DNA of 22,913 bases from JBHHZJ01 sp046758005 (lineage in GTDB: Bacteria > Pseudomonadota > Alphaproteobacteria > Kiloniellales > J153). Below the pieces are notes generated by a model that had not been told where the DNA came from, ran no database searches, and was given only the letters and a program-made list of their open reading frames with translations. Shown in pieces: positions 6,577 through 14,323 of this stretch (the stretch's first letter is position 1; every line of letters begins with the position of its first letter). The stretch spans positions 1-22,913 of the forward strand of contig JBHHZJ010000059.1 of the NCBI GenBank assembly GCA_046758005.1. The letters run 5' to 3'. The position numbers were made by a program, and so were the translations under genes.

Positions 6577-8745
6577 GTGGCAAGCTTGTACGACACGGCG
6601 GCCGTTGCGGGCCGCGACCGGCCCTTCGGCGCGAGCGCGCTCGCGCGCTGGGCGGCGGCCCAGATCGCTGCGGAGCGCGAGCGCTGGGCGCTGTGGCTGC
6701 CGGTCGCGTTCGCCGCCGGGGTCGGGGTTTATTTCGGCCTCGACCGGGAACCGCCGGTGTGGCTCGCACCGACGAGCCTGGCGCTGGCCGCGGTCCTCGG
6801 GGTGGCGGGCCGCCGGCGGACGGGTCCCCTCGTGCTCGCGCTCGCCCTGGGGGCGGCCGCGGCCGGGTTCGGGGCCGCCCAGGCGCGCAGCGCCCTCGTC
6901 GCCGCGCCGGTGCTCGACAAGCGCCTGGGTCCGGTCTGGCTGTCCGGTCAGATCGTCGCACTGGAGCCGCGCGCGAAGCGCGCCCGTTTGACCCTGCGGC
7001 GTCTGAACGTCGGCGCACTCCCGCCCGAACGGACGCCGGACAAGGTTCGTGTCAGCGTCTCACGCGGACACGCCGGGCTGCTCCCGGGGAACTGGGTGCG
7101 TCTGCGCGCGGTCCTTCGCCCTCCCCCGGAGCCGGCCGCGCCGGGCGCTTTCGACTTTGCCCGGCGGGCCTACTTCGAGGGGCTGGGCGCGGTCGGGTTC
7201 GCGTTCGGCGCCGTGCGCCGGATCGAGGCGCCGCCCGGCGCGCAACAGCGGGTGCGGGAGGCCGGCGCGCTTGGCGCTTGGCGCTTGTGGTGGGCCCGCC
7301 TGCGCTACGGCGTCGCGCGCCGGGTGCTCGACGCCGTGCCCGGGGAGGCCGGGGCGGTCGCCGCGGCCCTGATGACCGGCGAGCGCGGCGCCATTCCGGC
7401 CCCGGTGATGCGTGCGATGCGCGATTCCGGGCTCGCCCACCTGCTCGCCATTTCCGGACTGCACGTCGGGCTGGTCGCCGGCCTGCTGTTCCTCGGCGTG
7501 CGCGCGCTGCTGGCGCTGGTGCCGCGCCTGGCCCTCGACTATCCGATCAAGAAGTGGGCGGCCGTCGCCGCCGCGCTCGGCGCCTTCGCCTATCTGCTGC
7601 TGACCGGCGCGACGATTCCGACCCAGCGCGCGTTCCTGATGGTCGCGCTCGCCCTGCTCGCCGTGATGCTGGACCGCACCGCCCTGACGCTGCGCCTGGT
7701 CGCCTGGGCGGCGTTCGTCATCCTGGCCCTGGCGCCGGAAAGCCTGCTGTCGGCGAGCTTCCAGTTGTCGTTCGCCGCCGTCACCGCGCTGGTGGCCGGT
7801 TACGAGGTCGTGCGCGACCGCCGCGTCCGCCTCGTCGGCGAGCGCGGAATCTGGACGAAAATCGGCGTGTACGTGGCGGGCGTGGCGCTGACCTCGCTGA
7901 TCGCCGGGCTGGCGACCGCGCCCTTCGCGATCCACCACTTCAACCGGATCGCGTGGTACGCACTGGCCGCGAACCTGCTCGCCGTGCCGCTGACCGCGCT
8001 GTGGATCATGCCGTGGGCGCTGGCCGCGTTCTGCCTGCTGCCGTTCGGCGCGGAGAGGATCGCCCTGATCCCCATGGGCTGGGGCATCGATGGCGTGCTG
8101 GCCGTGGCGGCGTGGGTGGCGGCTTGGCCGGGCGCGGCCAGCATCGTCCCGGCCATGCCGACCGCCGGTTTGGCGCTGACCGCGCTCGGCGGGGTTTGGC
8201 TGTGCCTCTGGCGCCGGCCCTGGCGCCTTTTGGGGCTCGTCCCGATCCTGGCCGGTCTGCTCACTGTGCCCTTGAGCGCGCCGCCGGATATCCTCGTCAG
8301 CGGCGACGGCCGGCTGTTCGGCGTGCGCGCGCCGGACGGGCGGCTCCTGCTGTCCACCGAGCTGGCCCGGCGCTTCGACGCCGACGTCTGGCGCCGCCGC
8401 CTGGGGCGGAGCGAGTCCGAGGTCTGGCCGCGCGCCGGCGCGGCTGCCGGCGGCCGGCTGCGTTGTGACCCGCTCGGCTGCATCTACCGCGCCGGCGGCC
8501 AGGTCGTGGCCTTGGTCCGCGACAACCGGGCCCTGCTCGACGACTGCCGGGTCGCGACGGTGCTGGTCAGCCGGGAGCCGGTGCGGCGCGGCGCCTGTCC
8601 GGGCCCGCGTCTGGCCATCGACCGATTCGATCTCTGGCGCCGGGGCGCGCACGCGATCTGGCTCGCGCCGCACGAGGTCCGAGTGGAAACGGTCGCCGGG
8701 CATCGCGGCCGCCGCCCGTGGGTCCGGCCGCGTGGCCGGGACTGA
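6577..8745 (+). CDS. comEC: ComEC/Rec2 family DNA-uptake channel protein
   Basis: Polytopic inner-membrane protein that passes single-stranded DNA into the cytoplasm during natural transformation. 722 residues: an N-terminal soluble DUF4131-type region flanked by membrane segments (roughly 40-230), then the Competence channel domain (about 260-555) with the signature GLAHLLAISGLHVGL starting near residue 284 and many hydrophobic helices. From about 572 there is a C-terminal domain with CDPLGCIYR and DRFDLWRRGAHAIWL (682-696), the form I associate with alphaproteobacteria. The HxHxDH metal motif of the beta-lactamase-like domain found in Bacillus ComEC is absent. The GTG start at 6577 has GGGGAG 6 bases upstream. 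It runs divergently from glnS and convergently with lexA. Presence of comEC alone does not prove competence. Confidence 0.93.
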   Translation: MASLYDTAAVAGRDRPFGASALARWAAAQIAAERERWALWLPVAFAAGVGVYFGLDREPPVWLAPTSLALAAVLGVAGRRRTGPLVLALALGAAAAGFGAAQARSALVAAPVLDKRLGPVWLSGQIVALEPRAKRARLTLRRLNVGALPPERTPDKVRVSVSRGHAGLLPGNWVRLRAVLRPPPEPAAPGAFDFARRAYFEGLGAVGFAFGAVRRIEAPPGAQQRVREAGALGAWRLWWARLRYGVARRVLDAVPGEAGAVAAALMTGERGAIPAPVMRAMRDSGLAHLLAISGLHVGLVAGLLFLGVRALLALVPRLALDYPIKKWAAVAAALGAFAYLLLTGATIPTQRAFLMVALALLAVMLDRTALTLRLVAWAAFVILALAPESLLSASFQLSFAAVTALVAGYEVVRDRRVRLVGERGIWTKIGVYVAGVALTSLIAGLATAPFAIHHFNRIAWYALAANLLAVPLTALWIMPWALAAFCLLPFGAERIALIPMGWGIDGVLAVAAWVAAWPGAASIVPAMPTAGLALTALGGVWLCLWRRPWRLLGLVPILAGLLTVPLSAPPDILVSGDGRLFGVRAPDGRLLLSTELARRFDADVWRRRLGRSESEVWPRAGAAAGGRLRCDPLGCIYRAGGQVVALVRDNRALLDDCRVATVLVSREPVRRGACPGPRLAIDRFDLWRRGAHAIWLAPHEVRVETVAGHRGRRPWVRPRGRD

Positions 8746-8758
8746 ACGGGCGGGGCGC

Positions 8759-8779
8759 GGCCGGGCGCGGTATCCGGCC
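8759..8779. terminator. weak hairpin between comEC and lexA ends
   Basis: GGCCGG (8759-8764) and CCGGCC (8774-8779) form a perfect 6-bp stem with a 9-base loop between the converging comEC and lexA stops, touching the lexA stop codon. No T-run follows on either strand; support is position and symmetry only. Confidence 0.25.
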
Positions 8780-9480
8780 TAATACTTCCGCAACAGGCCG
8801 ACCAGGCGCCCTTGGATCTTGACGCGCTCCGGCGGGAAGATCCGGGTCTCGTAGTTCTTGTTCGCCGGCTCCAGCGCAATCGCTCCGCCCTTGCGGCGCA
8901 ACCGCTTGAGCGTGACCTCCTCGTTGTCGATCAAGGCGACCACGATGGTCCCGTTCTCCGCCGTGTCGGTGCGGTGGACGACGACGGTGTCGCCGTCGAG
9001 GATGCCGGCCTCGACCATGGAGTCGCCATCCACCTCGAGGGCGTAGTGCTCACCCGAGGTCAGGATCGAAGCGGGTACGTCAATGTAATCGCTATCGTCG
9101 CGCAGCGCCTCGATCGGCGTGCCGGCGGCGATGCGGCCGTAGAGCGGGAGCTGCATCGCATCCGTGCCGGGGGCGACGCTGGCGCCGGCGAGCGAGGTCC
9201 GGAAATCGCCCTGTATCACCTTCGGCGCGAAGCCGAACCCGGCCGCGGGCGCCGCGTGGCCCATGTCTTCGGGCAGGCGCCTCACCTCCACGGCGCGTGC
9301 GCGATGCGGCAGGCGGCGGATGAAGCCGCGCTCCTCGAGGCCGGTGACGAGGCGGTGGATGCCCGACTTCGATTTCAATCCCAGGGCGTCCTTCATCTCG
9401 TCGAACGACGGCGAGACGCCGTGCGCCGCCAGATGGCGGTGGATGAATAGCAGCAGCTCGTGCTGTTTGCGTGTCAGCAT
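8779..9480 (-). CDS. lexA: LexA repressor, SOS response regulator
   Basis: Transcriptional repressor of the DNA-damage regulon that cleaves itself when RecA is activated. 233 residues, long for LexA (E. coli 202) but usual for alphaproteobacteria, which have an extended linker. The N-terminal winged helix-turn-helix is at 1-65 (MLTRKQHELLLFI, then PSFDEMKDALGLKSKSGIHRL). The S24 peptidase domain has the Ala119-Gly120 cleavage site in GRIAAGTPIEA, the nucleophile Ser154 in GDSMVEAGI and the general base Lys192 in EEVTLKRL. The ATG at 9480 has GGGAG 5 bases upstream. A consensus LexA operator at 9550-9564 shows autoregulation. It follows moeA on the same strand with a 152-base gap that carries its own control region, so it is probably transcribed separately. 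Confidence 0.97.
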   Translation of the reverse strand: MLTRKQHELLLFIHRHLAAHGVSPSFDEMKDALGLKSKSGIHRLVTGLEERGFIRRLPHRARAVEVRRLPEDMGHAAPAAGFGFAPKVIQGDFRTSLAGASVAPGTDAMQLPLYGRIAAGTPIEALRDDSDYIDVPASILTSGEHYALEVDGDSMVEAGILDGDTVVVHRTDTAENGTIVVALIDNEEVTLKRLRRKGGAIALEPANKNYETRIFPPERVKIQGRLVGLLRKY

Positions 9481-9524
9481 GATCTCCCTCTAGCCCCCAT
9501 GAGCGAGATGACCCACAACATCTA

Positions 9525-9539
9525 GAACAAAACAAAAAC
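9525..9539 (-). promoter_or_regulatory. near-consensus second LexA box
   Basis: GAAC at 9525-9528, seven bases, then AAAC at 9536-9539. This is one mismatch from GAAC-N7-GAAC and lies 25 bases closer to lexA than the perfect box. Functional status is uncertain; it may be a weak second site. Confidence 0.35.
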
Positions 9540-9549
9540 TTCTGTGCAT

Positions 9550-9564
9550 GTTCTAGTTTGGTTC
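9550..9564 (-). promoter_or_regulatory. LexA operator (alphaproteobacterial SOS box)
   Basis: GTTC (9550-9553), TAGTTTG, GTTC (9561-9564) is a perfect match to the alphaproteobacterial direct-repeat SOS box GTTC-N7-GTTC, read on the minus strand as GAAC-N7-GAAC. It is 69 bases upstream of the lexA start, just upstream of a possible promoter (TGCACA, 17 bases, CTAGAT on the minus strand), and would let LexA repress its own gene. Confidence 0.85.
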
Positions 9565-9632
9565 TGGTCACCCGTCAAGGGTTCTCTCGCTGCGCCGTGC
9601 GTTTTCGCGCGGCCCGGCGTGGCCGGAGCGGG

Positions 9633-10847
9633 TTAGATCCCAAGCGCGCCGCCCGAAAGAAGTATGATTTCAACCGGTTCGCCCGCCTTGGCCGGAGCCG
9701 CCAAGGGCCGGCGCACGATCAGGCAGTCGGCCCGGGCCAGCGTGGCGAGCATGGCGCTGTCCTGGCGTCCGAAGGGGACGGCGACGCGCCGCCCTTCGGA
9801 ATCGAAGGTCAGCCGGGCGCGCAGGTAGTCCTGGCGCCGGTCGTTGGCGCCGAGGTCGGTGCCGAGGACGGCGGTCTCGGGCGGGCGCGCCTCGGATTTC
9901 CGACCCAGCATGACGTCCATCGCCGGGCGCAGGAACAGGGTCGCGCAGACCAGGCTGGACACCGGGTTGCCGGGCAGGCCCAGGATCGGGGTCGCGCCGA
10001 TCCGGCCGAACAGGAGCGGCTTGCCCGGCCGCATGGCGATCTTCCAGAAATCGAGCTCCAAGCCCTGGTCGCCGAGCGCGGCGCGGACCAGGTCGTGCTC
10101 GCCGACCGAAACGCCGCCCGTGGTCACCAGCAGGTCGGCGCCCCGCGCGCCATCGGCCAGGGCGGCCAGCGCGCCGCGGTCGTCCGGGGCGACCCCCAGG
10201 TGCATCGGCTGCCCGCCGCAGGCGGTGACGAAGGCCGCGAGCGAGAGGCCGTTGGACCCGACGATCTGGTTCGGCCCGACCGGATCGCCCGGCATGACGA
10301 CCTCGTCTCCGGTCCCCAGGACGGCAACGCGCGGCCGGCGGTGGACGCGCAGCCAGGGCCGGTTCATGGCCGCGGCCAAGCCGATATCCCGGGCGCCCAG
10401 AAGCCGGCCCGCCGGCACGCCCACCTCGCCGGAGCGGAAGTCGAGCCCGGCCGGCCGGACGTGGCGGCCGGTCGGCGCGCTTTGCTTGATCAGGACGTGG
10501 TCGCCGTCGGGCTCGGTGTCCTCCTGGATCACGATGGCATCCGCGCCCTCCGGCAACGGCGCGCCGGTGAAGATGCGCACCGCGTCGCCGGCGCCCAGGA
10601 CCCCCGGGTACGCCTCTCCGGCGGGGATCCGGCCGACGACCCTGAGCCGGACCGGGGCCTGGGCCACGTCCGCGGCGCGCACGGCGTAGCCGTCCATGGC
10701 CGAGACGTCCTTGGGCGGTTGGGTCACGCGCGCCACGACGTCCTCGGCGAGCACACGTCCGAGAGCCTCGGACAGCCCCACCGTCTCGGCCGGCAGCGGT
10801 GCGAACGCCGCCGTGATCCGGGCGAGCGCCTCTTCGACCGGGATCAT
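9633..10847 (-). CDS. moeA: molybdopterin molybdenumtransferase
   Basis: Inserts molybdate into adenylylated molybdopterin in the last step of molybdenum cofactor synthesis. 404 residues, near E. coli MoeA (411). Family marks: QPPKDVSAMDGYAV with Asp52 (active-site Asp59 in E. coli), RIFTGAPLPEGADAIVIQED, GTGDEVV, SNGLSLAAF, TTGGVSVGEHD and LPGNPVSS. It begins with ATG directly after the moaC stop (TGAATG, no gap) with GAGG 8 bases upstream inside moaC, so translation is probably coupled. It is the last gene of the trpGDC-moaC-moeA unit, ahead of lexA. Alphaproteobacteria commonly pair these Moco genes with tryptophan genes. Confidence 0.96.
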   Translation of the reverse strand: MIPVEEALARITAAFAPLPAETVGLSEALGRVLAEDVVARVTQPPKDVSAMDGYAVRAADVAQAPVRLRVVGRIPAGEAYPGVLGAGDAVRIFTGAPLPEGADAIVIQEDTEPDGDHVLIKQSAPTGRHVRPAGLDFRSGEVGVPAGRLLGARDIGLAAAMNRPWLRVHRRPRVAVLGTGDEVVMPGDPVGPNQIVGSNGLSLAAFVTACGGQPMHLGVAPDDRGALAALADGARGADLLVTTGGVSVGEHDLVRAALGDQGLELDFWKIAMRPGKPLLFGRIGATPILGLPGNPVSSLVCATLFLRPAMDVMLGRKSEARPPETAVLGTDLGANDRRQDYLRARLTFDSEGRRVAVPFGRQDSAMLATLARADCLIVRRPLAAPAKAGEPVEIILLSGGALGI

Positions 10848-11324
10848 TCAGGGCGCCTCGTAGCTGCCTGACTTGCCGCCCGACTTGTGGGTCAGGCGGA
10901 TGTCCACGATGCGCATGCCGCGGTCCACGGCCTTGCACATGTCGTAGACGGTGAGCGCCGCCACCGCCACGGCGGTCAGGGCCTCCATCTCGACCCCGGT
11001 GCGACCCGCCAGCTTGCAGGTCGCCGTGATGTCGACGGCGTCGCGCTCGGGCGCCAGCGTCAGGTCCACCGTCACCGAGCCGAGCGGGAGCGGGTGGCAC
11101 AGCGGAATCAGATCGGGCGTGCGCTTGGCGCCCATGATTCCGGCCAGGCGGGCCACCGAGAGCACGTCGCCCTTCTCGACCGCGCCCTCGCGGATGCGCG
11201 CCAGGGTCTCGGGCCGCATGACGATCGAGCCCTTGGCCACGGCGACGCGCGCTGTCTCCGGCTTGGCCGAGACGTCGACCATCACGGCCTTGCCGTCCTT
11301 GTCGAAATGGGTGAAGCCGGACAT
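10848..11324 (-). CDS. moaC: cyclic pyranopterin monophosphate synthase
   Basis: Acts with MoaA to turn GTP into cyclic pyranopterin monophosphate, the first stage of molybdenum cofactor synthesis. 158 residues, the family norm. Motifs: LTHFD-like GFTHFDKDG followed by MVDVSAK (15-21), LIPLCHPLPL with the LCHPL core at 75-79, GVEMEALTAVAVAALTVYDMCK with Asp128 and Lys131 as the catalytic residues, and KSGGKSG at 147-153. The ATG at 11324 gives the family N-terminus. An in-frame GTG at 11351 overlaps the trpC stop as GTGA and would add nine residues (VNAGRNGKR); coupling makes it possible but the added residues do not look conserved. It lies 23 bases after trpC and abuts moeA. Confidence 0.96.
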   Translation of the reverse strand: MSGFTHFDKDGKAVMVDVSAKPETARVAVAKGSIVMRPETLARIREGAVEKGDVLSVARLAGIMGAKRTPDLIPLCHPLPLGSVTVDLTLAPERDAVDITATCKLAGRTGVEMEALTAVAVAALTVYDMCKAVDRGMRIVDIRLTHKSGGKSGSYEAP

Positions 11325-11347
11325 CCGCTTGCCGTTCCGGCCGGCGT

Positions 11348-12163
11348 TCACGCGCTGGCCCGGCGCGGCGCCGGCCCGCCGAGGAGCGCGGCCGTGGCCG
11401 CGGCCACGTCGGCCTGGCGCATCAGCGACTCCCCGATCAAGAACGCCGCGGCGCCGAGCCCGTGCATGCGGGCCAGGTCGGCGGCGGTGAACAGCCCGCT
11501 TTCCGCGACGAGCAGGCGGTCGCGAGGAACCCGTGGCGCCAGGGCCTCGGTGGTCGCCAGGTCGACCCGGAGGGTCCTGAGGTTGCGGTTGTTGACGCCG
11601 ATGAGCGGCGATTCGAGGGCGAGCGCCCGCTCCAACTCCGCGGCGTCGTGGACCTCGAGGAGGACATCCATGTCCAGGCCGCGGGCGGCGTTCTCCAGTT
11701 CCGCCGCCTGGGCATCGCCGAGTGCGGCCAGGATAAGCAGGACGCAGTCCGCCCCGAGCGCGCGCGACTCCACGATCTGATACGGCTCCAGCATGAAGTC
11801 CTTGCGCAGTACCGGCAACTCGACCGCGGCGCGCGCCGCCGCCAAGTCCGCATCGCGGCCCTGAAAGTAGGGCTCGTCGGTCAATACCGACAGGCAGGTC
11901 GCGCCGCCATCCGCGTAGGCGCGCGCCAGCGCCGGGGGGTCGAAATCCTTGCGGATCAAGCCCTTGCTCGGCGAGGCTTTCTTGATCTCGCAAATGAGGC
12001 CGTACCGGCCGGAGGCGGCGCGCGCGCCGAGCGCCCGGTGGAAGCCGCGCGGCGGGTCGGCCGCACGCGCCAGCAGTTCCAGGTCGGCGAGCGGCACCTC
12101 GCCCTTTCGCGCCGCCACGATGGCGCGCTTGTCCGCGCAGATGCGGGCGAGCACGTCGCTCAC
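11348..12163 (-). CDS. trpC: indole-3-glycerol phosphate synthase
   Basis: Closes the indole ring from carboxyphenylaminodeoxyribulose phosphate in tryptophan synthesis. 271 residues form a single TIM barrel, without the TrpF fusion of enterics. Active-site residues appear in order: Glu59 and Lys61 in CEIKKASPSKG, Lys121 in VLRKDFMLEPYQI, Glu170 in LLEVHD, Asn191 in GVNNRNL, and Glu221-Ser222 in LVAESGL. It starts with GTG overlapping the trpD stop as GTGA, pointing to translational coupling. Neither trpF, trpB nor trpA is in the window; in alphaproteobacteria these usually lie elsewhere. Confidence 0.97.
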   Translation of the reverse strand: MSDVLARICADKRAIVAARKGEVPLADLELLARAADPPRGFHRALGARAASGRYGLICEIKKASPSKGLIRKDFDPPALARAYADGGATCLSVLTDEPYFQGRDADLAAARAAVELPVLRKDFMLEPYQIVESRALGADCVLLILAALGDAQAAELENAARGLDMDVLLEVHDAAELERALALESPLIGVNNRNLRTLRVDLATTEALAPRVPRDRLLVAESGLFTAADLARMHGLGAAAFLIGESLMRQADVAAATAALLGGPAPRRASA

Positions 12164-13209
12164 GGCGCAGCGCCCGACGACGCGGGCTCGTTGCTGATCG
12201 CGATGAGCCGAGCGAGGGTCTGGCGCGCGCGCCCGCTGTCCACGGCTTCGGCGGCCACGGCGACGCCTTCCTTGAGGTCCGCCGCCTTGCCCGCGACGAT
12301 CAGAGCCGCGGCGCTGGAATAGAGCACGATATCGCGGAACGGCCCGTGCTCCCCTTCCAGCATGGCGCGCAGGACGTGGGCGTTGCGCTCGGCGTCGCCG
12401 CCCTGCAGGTCACTCAGCTTGGCCGTGGCGAGCCCGGCTTCGGCGGGCGACACCTCGAAGGTGCCGACCTCGCCGTCCTTCAATTCCGCGACCACGGAGG
12501 GCCCGGTCGTGGACAGCTCGTCGAGCCCGTCCGCGCCGTGAAACACCCAGGCCCGCTCGTGGCCGAGGCCCTTCAAGACGTGGGCCAGCGGCTCGGTCCA
12601 GTCGGGCGCGAAGACGCCGATCGTCTGCCGCTTGACCCGGGCCGGGTTGGACAGCGGCCCGAGCAGGTTGAAGATGGTCCGGGTGCCCAGTTCAACCCGG
12701 GCGGGCCCCACGTGGCGCATCGCGCTGTGGTGGCGGGGCGCCATGAGGAAGCAGATCCCGGCCTCCCACAGCGCCTTCTTCACCAGGCCCACGTCGGCCT
12801 CGATGTTGACGCCGAGCGCCGCCAGCACGTCGGCCGCGCCGCTCTTCGACGACAGCGCCCGGTTGCCGTGCTTGGCCACCGGCACGCCGCAGGCCGCCGC
12901 CACCAGGGCGCTGGCGGTGGAGACGTTGTATGTGCCCTTGCCGTCGCCGCCCGTGCCGCAAGTGTCGATCGCGCCCTGGGGGGCCTCGATGGCGAGCATC
13001 TTGGCGCGCATGGCCCGGGCGGCGCCGGTGATCTCGTCCACGGTCTCGCCGCGCACGCGAAGCGCCATGAGGAAGCCGCCCATCTGCGCCGGCGTGGCGT
13101 TGCCGGACATGATGATGTCGAAGGCCTGCTCGGCCTGGGCGCTGTCCAGCGCGCGGCCGGTCGCGGCCACGGAGAGCAGCTGCTTGAGATCGTTCATATC
13201 GCGAGTCAT
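12160..13209 (-). CDS. trpD: anthranilate phosphoribosyltransferase
   Basis: Transfers phosphoribose from PRPP to anthranilate. 349 residues, typical for a stand-alone TrpD with no TrpG fusion. The PRPP and anthranilate site is intact: DTCGTGGDGKGTYNVST (GTGGDG at 85-90), KHGNRALSSKSGAAD from 113, and LGTRTIFNLLGPLSNPA. The start is the ATG at 13209, which overlaps the trpG stop as ATGA; a second ATG four codons in (13197) is possible. The upstream open frame runs on but is only a shadow of trpG. Confidence 0.97.
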   Translation of the reverse strand: MTRDMNDLKQLLSVAATGRALDSAQAEQAFDIIMSGNATPAQMGGFLMALRVRGETVDEITGAARAMRAKMLAIEAPQGAIDTCGTGGDGKGTYNVSTASALVAAACGVPVAKHGNRALSSKSGAADVLAALGVNIEADVGLVKKALWEAGICFLMAPRHHSAMRHVGPARVELGTRTIFNLLGPLSNPARVKRQTIGVFAPDWTEPLAHVLKGLGHERAWVFHGADGLDELSTTGPSVVAELKDGEVGTFEVSPAEAGLATAKLSDLQGGDAERNAHVLRAMLEGEHGPFRDIVLYSSAAALIVAGKAADLKEGVAVAAEAVDSGRARQTLARLIAISNEPASSGAAP

Positions 13210-13811
13210 CGAACCGCCCGCCGCGGCTCCGTCGTCGCCTCGTGCCCGGCCAGGGCGAGGAAGTTCGCGAGCAGGGCATGGCCGTGCTCCGAGGCGATGC
13301 TCTCCGGGTGGAACTGCACCCCGTAGACCGGCAACTCCCGATGCTGCAGACCCATGACCAGGCCGTCGTCGGTCTCCGCCGTGATCTCGAGCGCCTCCGG
13401 CAGGCTGCCGCGTGCCACGGTCAGGGAGTGGTAGCGGGTGGCGGAGAAGGGCGACGGCAGGCCGGCGAACACGCCGACGCCGCGGTGCCGCACCTCGCTC
13501 AGCTTGCCGTGCATGGGCACGGGCGCGCGCACGACCACGCCGCCGAAGGCTTGGCCGATCGCTTGATGGCCGAGGCACACGCCGAGCATCGGCAGCGTGC
13601 CGGCCGCGGCACGGACCAGCTCCAGGCAGATGCCGGCCCGGTCCGGGTCGCACGGCCCCGGCGACATGACGATCCCCTGCGGCCGCATCGCCAGGGCCTC
13701 GTCAACCGAGACCGCGTCGTTGCGGCGCACCTCGACCTCGGCGCCCAGCTCCCCCAGGAAGTGGTACAGGTTGTAGGTGAAGCTGTCGTAATTATCGATC
13801 AGCAGAAACAT
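13206..13811 (-). CDS. trpG: anthranilate synthase glutamine amidotransferase subunit
   Basis: Releases ammonia from glutamine for TrpE, which makes anthranilate from chorismate. 201 residues of class I glutamine amidotransferase: oxyanion-hole PGPCDP (51-56), nucleophile Cys79 in LGVCLGHQAIGQAFGG, and the His168/Glu170 pair in VQFHPES. A role in folate synthesis (PabA) is possible, since these proteins can be shared, but the coupling to trpD argues for TrpG. In relatives trpG usually follows trpE directly; here an oppositely oriented gene separates them, so trpG must start its own transcript. The Shine-Dalgarno AGGCG lies 7 bases before the ATG and can be hidden in a hairpin (13818-13830). 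Confidence 0.96.
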   Translation of the reverse strand: MFLLIDNYDSFTYNLYHFLGELGAEVEVRRNDAVSVDEALAMRPQGIVMSPGPCDPDRAGICLELVRAAAGTLPMLGVCLGHQAIGQAFGGVVVRAPVPMHGKLSEVRHRGVGVFAGLPSPFSATRYHSLTVARGSLPEALEITAETDDGLVMGLQHRELPVYGVQFHPESIASEHGHALLANFLALAGHEATTEPRRAVR

Positions 13812-14235
13812 TTCAATCGCCTAGCAGGCGCACTTGACACCTGCCTTAAAGTCCTTCCCTTTCCTTATAACAGCTTGGGCGGGGCGACGGAAGCAAGCGC
13901 CATGGCAAGCGCTACGGGCGAGGCGGAGGCGCCGCGCGGGTGGAGTCGAGGTTTCGCCATCGGGCCTTGACCTTACCAAAATTGAAGGAATGCGTGCTCA
14001 GGTGGCATCGGTCTTCGCCGGGTCTAGCCTCTGACATATTCTTTCTTTTTTATCAATAGCTTAATTCGTTCCGTTGGATCGCACGGACAGCCGCCCGGTC
14101 CTGTTCGACCTGGCGGGTACGGACGGGCCGGATAACGTTAAGTAATCCCCAAGATACCCTCGCTATAAGGTCTCCACGCTCTGTATGCCACGGGGCGGAC
14201 CGTGTTAGTCTGCCGTACGCCGGGTGGATTTCAAC
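13812..14235. other. divergent control region between trpG and the deacetylase
   Basis: About 424 bases without a convincing gene. It holds the trpG leader hairpins (13818-13844), a direct repeat GCAAGCGC (13893-13900 and 13905-13912), and an AT-rich patch (about 14034-14076) unlike the surrounding GC-rich DNA, which is a natural place for the trpGDC promoter, although no single -35/-10 pair stands out. On the other strand TATAAG (14164-14169) and GTGTTAGT (14202-14209) are possible -10 boxes for the deacetylase. I see no leader peptide with repeated Trp codons. Confidence 0.6.
13818..13844 (-). promoter_or_regulatory. mutually exclusive hairpins over the trpG ribosome binding site
   Basis: On the minus strand CGCCT (13830-13826) pairs with AGGCG (13822-13818), which is the trpG Shine-Dalgarno sequence, with a 3-base loop. 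Upstream, GCAGG (13844-13840) can instead pair with CCTGC (13828-13824), extended by one G-U pair. Both pairings use the same CCTGC bases, so only one can form. That is the layout of a translational on/off switch, but the stems are short and the ligand or trigger is unknown. Confidence 0.35.
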
Positions 14236-14323
14236 ATGCCGCAAGCCAGGAGGCGTTCCAGAACATCGCCCGTCAGCCGGGCCAGGGCCACGAACCGGCG
14301 CCGCCAGCGGTTGCAGGCGCGCC

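Noticed and set aside
7060..8703. A 547-residue minus-strand open frame opposite comEC
   Set aside because: Low-complexity shadow rich in Gln, Arg and Gly with no recognisable domain; the plus-strand frame has the ComEC signature and membrane helices.
11325..11351. GTG at 11351, overlapping the trpC stop, as the true moaC start
   Set aside because: The nine extra residues do not resemble MoaC N-termini and the ATG at 11324 matches the usual start, though coupling keeps it possible.
13893..13912. Direct repeat GCAAGCGC with 12-base period as a regulator site
   Set aside because: Only two copies, short, and in GC-rich DNA where such repeats occur by chance.
13973..14008. Minus-strand 11-codon frame MPPEHAFLQFW upstream of trpG as a Trp leader peptide
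   Set aside because: It holds a single Trp codon rather than a tandem, has no good ribosome binding site, and no terminator hairpin with a T-run follows it.
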